Shown here piece by piece: positions 63,494 to 64,000 of a DNA stretch of 64,000 nucleotides. The notes under the pieces are model-generated. The model saw only the letters and a program-made list of their open reading frames with translations. It was not told the origin of the DNA and ran no database searches. The translations under genes were made by a program, and so were the position numbers. The stretch covers positions 62,001 to 126,000 of the forward strand of contig DATNFU010000057.1 of assembly GCA_035606235.1 (NCBI GenBank). The letters run 5' to 3'. This DNA comes from 66-474 sp035606235. Lineage in GTDB: Bacteria; Pseudomonadota; Gammaproteobacteria; Xanthomonadales; Rhodanobacteraceae. Each line of letters begins with the position of its first letter. Position 1 is the stretch's first letter.

Positions 63494-64000
63494 TCAAGGC
63501 GCGAACTGTTCGTCCAGGATGCGCTGTGCCAGATTGTGTTCCGGATCGAACAGCAGCGTGACCGCGTGTTCGCGCGCTTCGCGCACGGTGACTTCCAGTG
63601 CGTGGCGCACTTCGTGGAAATCTGCGGTGGCGCTCAAGGGGCGATGGCCCGGTTCAAGCGTGCGCAGGCGCACCTCGGTGGTCGAGGGCAATAGCGCGCC
63701 GCGCCAGCGACGCGGGCGGAACGGGCTGATCGGCGTCAACGCCAGGACGTTGGCGTCGAGCGGCAGGATCGGCCCGTATGCCGACAGGTTGTATGCGGTG
63801 GAACCCGCGGGTGTGGCCACCAGCACGCCGTCGCAGATCAGGTTCTCCAGTTTCACCGCGCCATTCAACGCGACCTCGACGTGCGCGGCCTGATTGGTCT
63901 GGCGCAACAGCGACACTTCGTTGAATGCCAGCGCGCTGACCTGTTTTCCTTCGGCGAGCACGACGCGCATTTCCAGCGGATGCAGGATCGCCGGGTGCGC
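63494..64000 (-). CDS. nadK: NAD kinase, 5' end beyond the window
   Basis: The C-terminal 168 codons of NadK, continuing past base 64000. Visible are LPLxMRVVLAEG upstream, the conserved ICDGVLVATPAGSTAYNLSA motif with the catalytic region and the GPILP segment. The frame is open to the window edge (AHPAILHPLE is in phase), so this is cut by the window and not truncated. Confidence 0.93.
   Translation of the reverse strand, partial: AHPAILHPLEMRVVLAEGKQVSALAFNEVSLLRQTNQAAHVEVALNGAVKLENLICDGVLVATPAGSTAYNLSAYGPILPLDANVLALTPISPFRPRRWRGALLPSTTEVRLRTLEPGHRPLSATADFHEVRHALEVTVREAREHAVTLLFDPEHNLAQRILDEQFAP

Overview
The window reads as chromosome from a high-GC gammaproteobacterium of the order Xanthomonadales (Lysobacterales), possibly close to Rhodanobacteraceae. 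The best evidence is the arginine cluster at 39.7-46.8 kb, which has the Xanthomonad-type acetylcitrulline layout: N-acetylornithine carbamoyltransferase, argG, an acetylcitrulline deacetylase, a fused N-acetylglutamate synthase/kinase, argC and argH. The tRNA-tig-clpP-clpX block, an H1-tailed DksA-like protein and a FimX-like protein fit the same group. Family-level placement is inference.

Layout. 0.2-3.8 kb: clpX, clpP and tig (minus strand), preceded by five tRNA genes (Pro, Arg, His, Lys, Leu; 4.0-4.8 kb). 4.9-15.9 kb: a compact minus-strand block joining hopanoid and mevalonate-pathway genes in the order squalene synthase, squalene-hopene cyclase, hpnG, hpnA, diphosphomevalonate decarboxylase, phosphomevalonate kinase, a single polypeptide fusing HMG-CoA reductase to mevalonate kinase, isopentenyl-diphosphate isomerase and hpnH. 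Divergent to it are ispA (farnesyl diphosphate synthase) and a glycosyltransferase (16.2-18.2 kb). Then come a low-GC orphan membrane gene, an HpnL-like flippase-type protein with an acyltransferase (19.3-21.5 kb), rluF, tRNA-Arg, tRNA-Ser, csrA, alaS, recX, recA, pncC (CinA C-terminal type), a TonB-receptor remnant and mutS (to 32 kb). 32-37 kb: hslR, a response regulator, htpX, an OPT-family transporter and gluQ. 37.3-39.7 kb: two acetoacetyl-CoA reductases around the PHA regulator phaR. 39.7-46.8 kb: the arginine cluster with a candidate attenuator upstream. 47-59.4 kb: housekeeping genes (cysS, sufE, dksA-like, yidD, pyrC, folE2, gph, ubiG, mtaD, efp, epmB). 59.6-64 kb: a FimX-like protein, an ankyrin protein, a REP-associated transposase and the truncated nadK.

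The most notable system is the 4.9-18.2 kb region. It encodes a nearly continuous route from HMG-CoA through mevalonate, IPP/DMAPP, FPP and squalene to hopene and its adenosyl and ribosyl derivatives, with two consecutive mevalonate enzymes on one chain. HMG-CoA synthase and acetoacetyl-CoA thiolase are not in the window.

The second theme is short intergenic repeats. Several REP-like families are present, and five genes (tig, argF', argH, cysS, sufE) end in a TAG stop codon that is itself part of the GTAG tetranucleotide at the foot of a REP-like palindrome. A roughly 110-bp structured repeat lies 5' of two tRNA genes; beside tRNA-His it is flanked by a perfect 29-bp direct repeat that includes part of the tRNA gene. 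All coordinates, pairings and motif calls were made by eye; no database search or alignment program was run.
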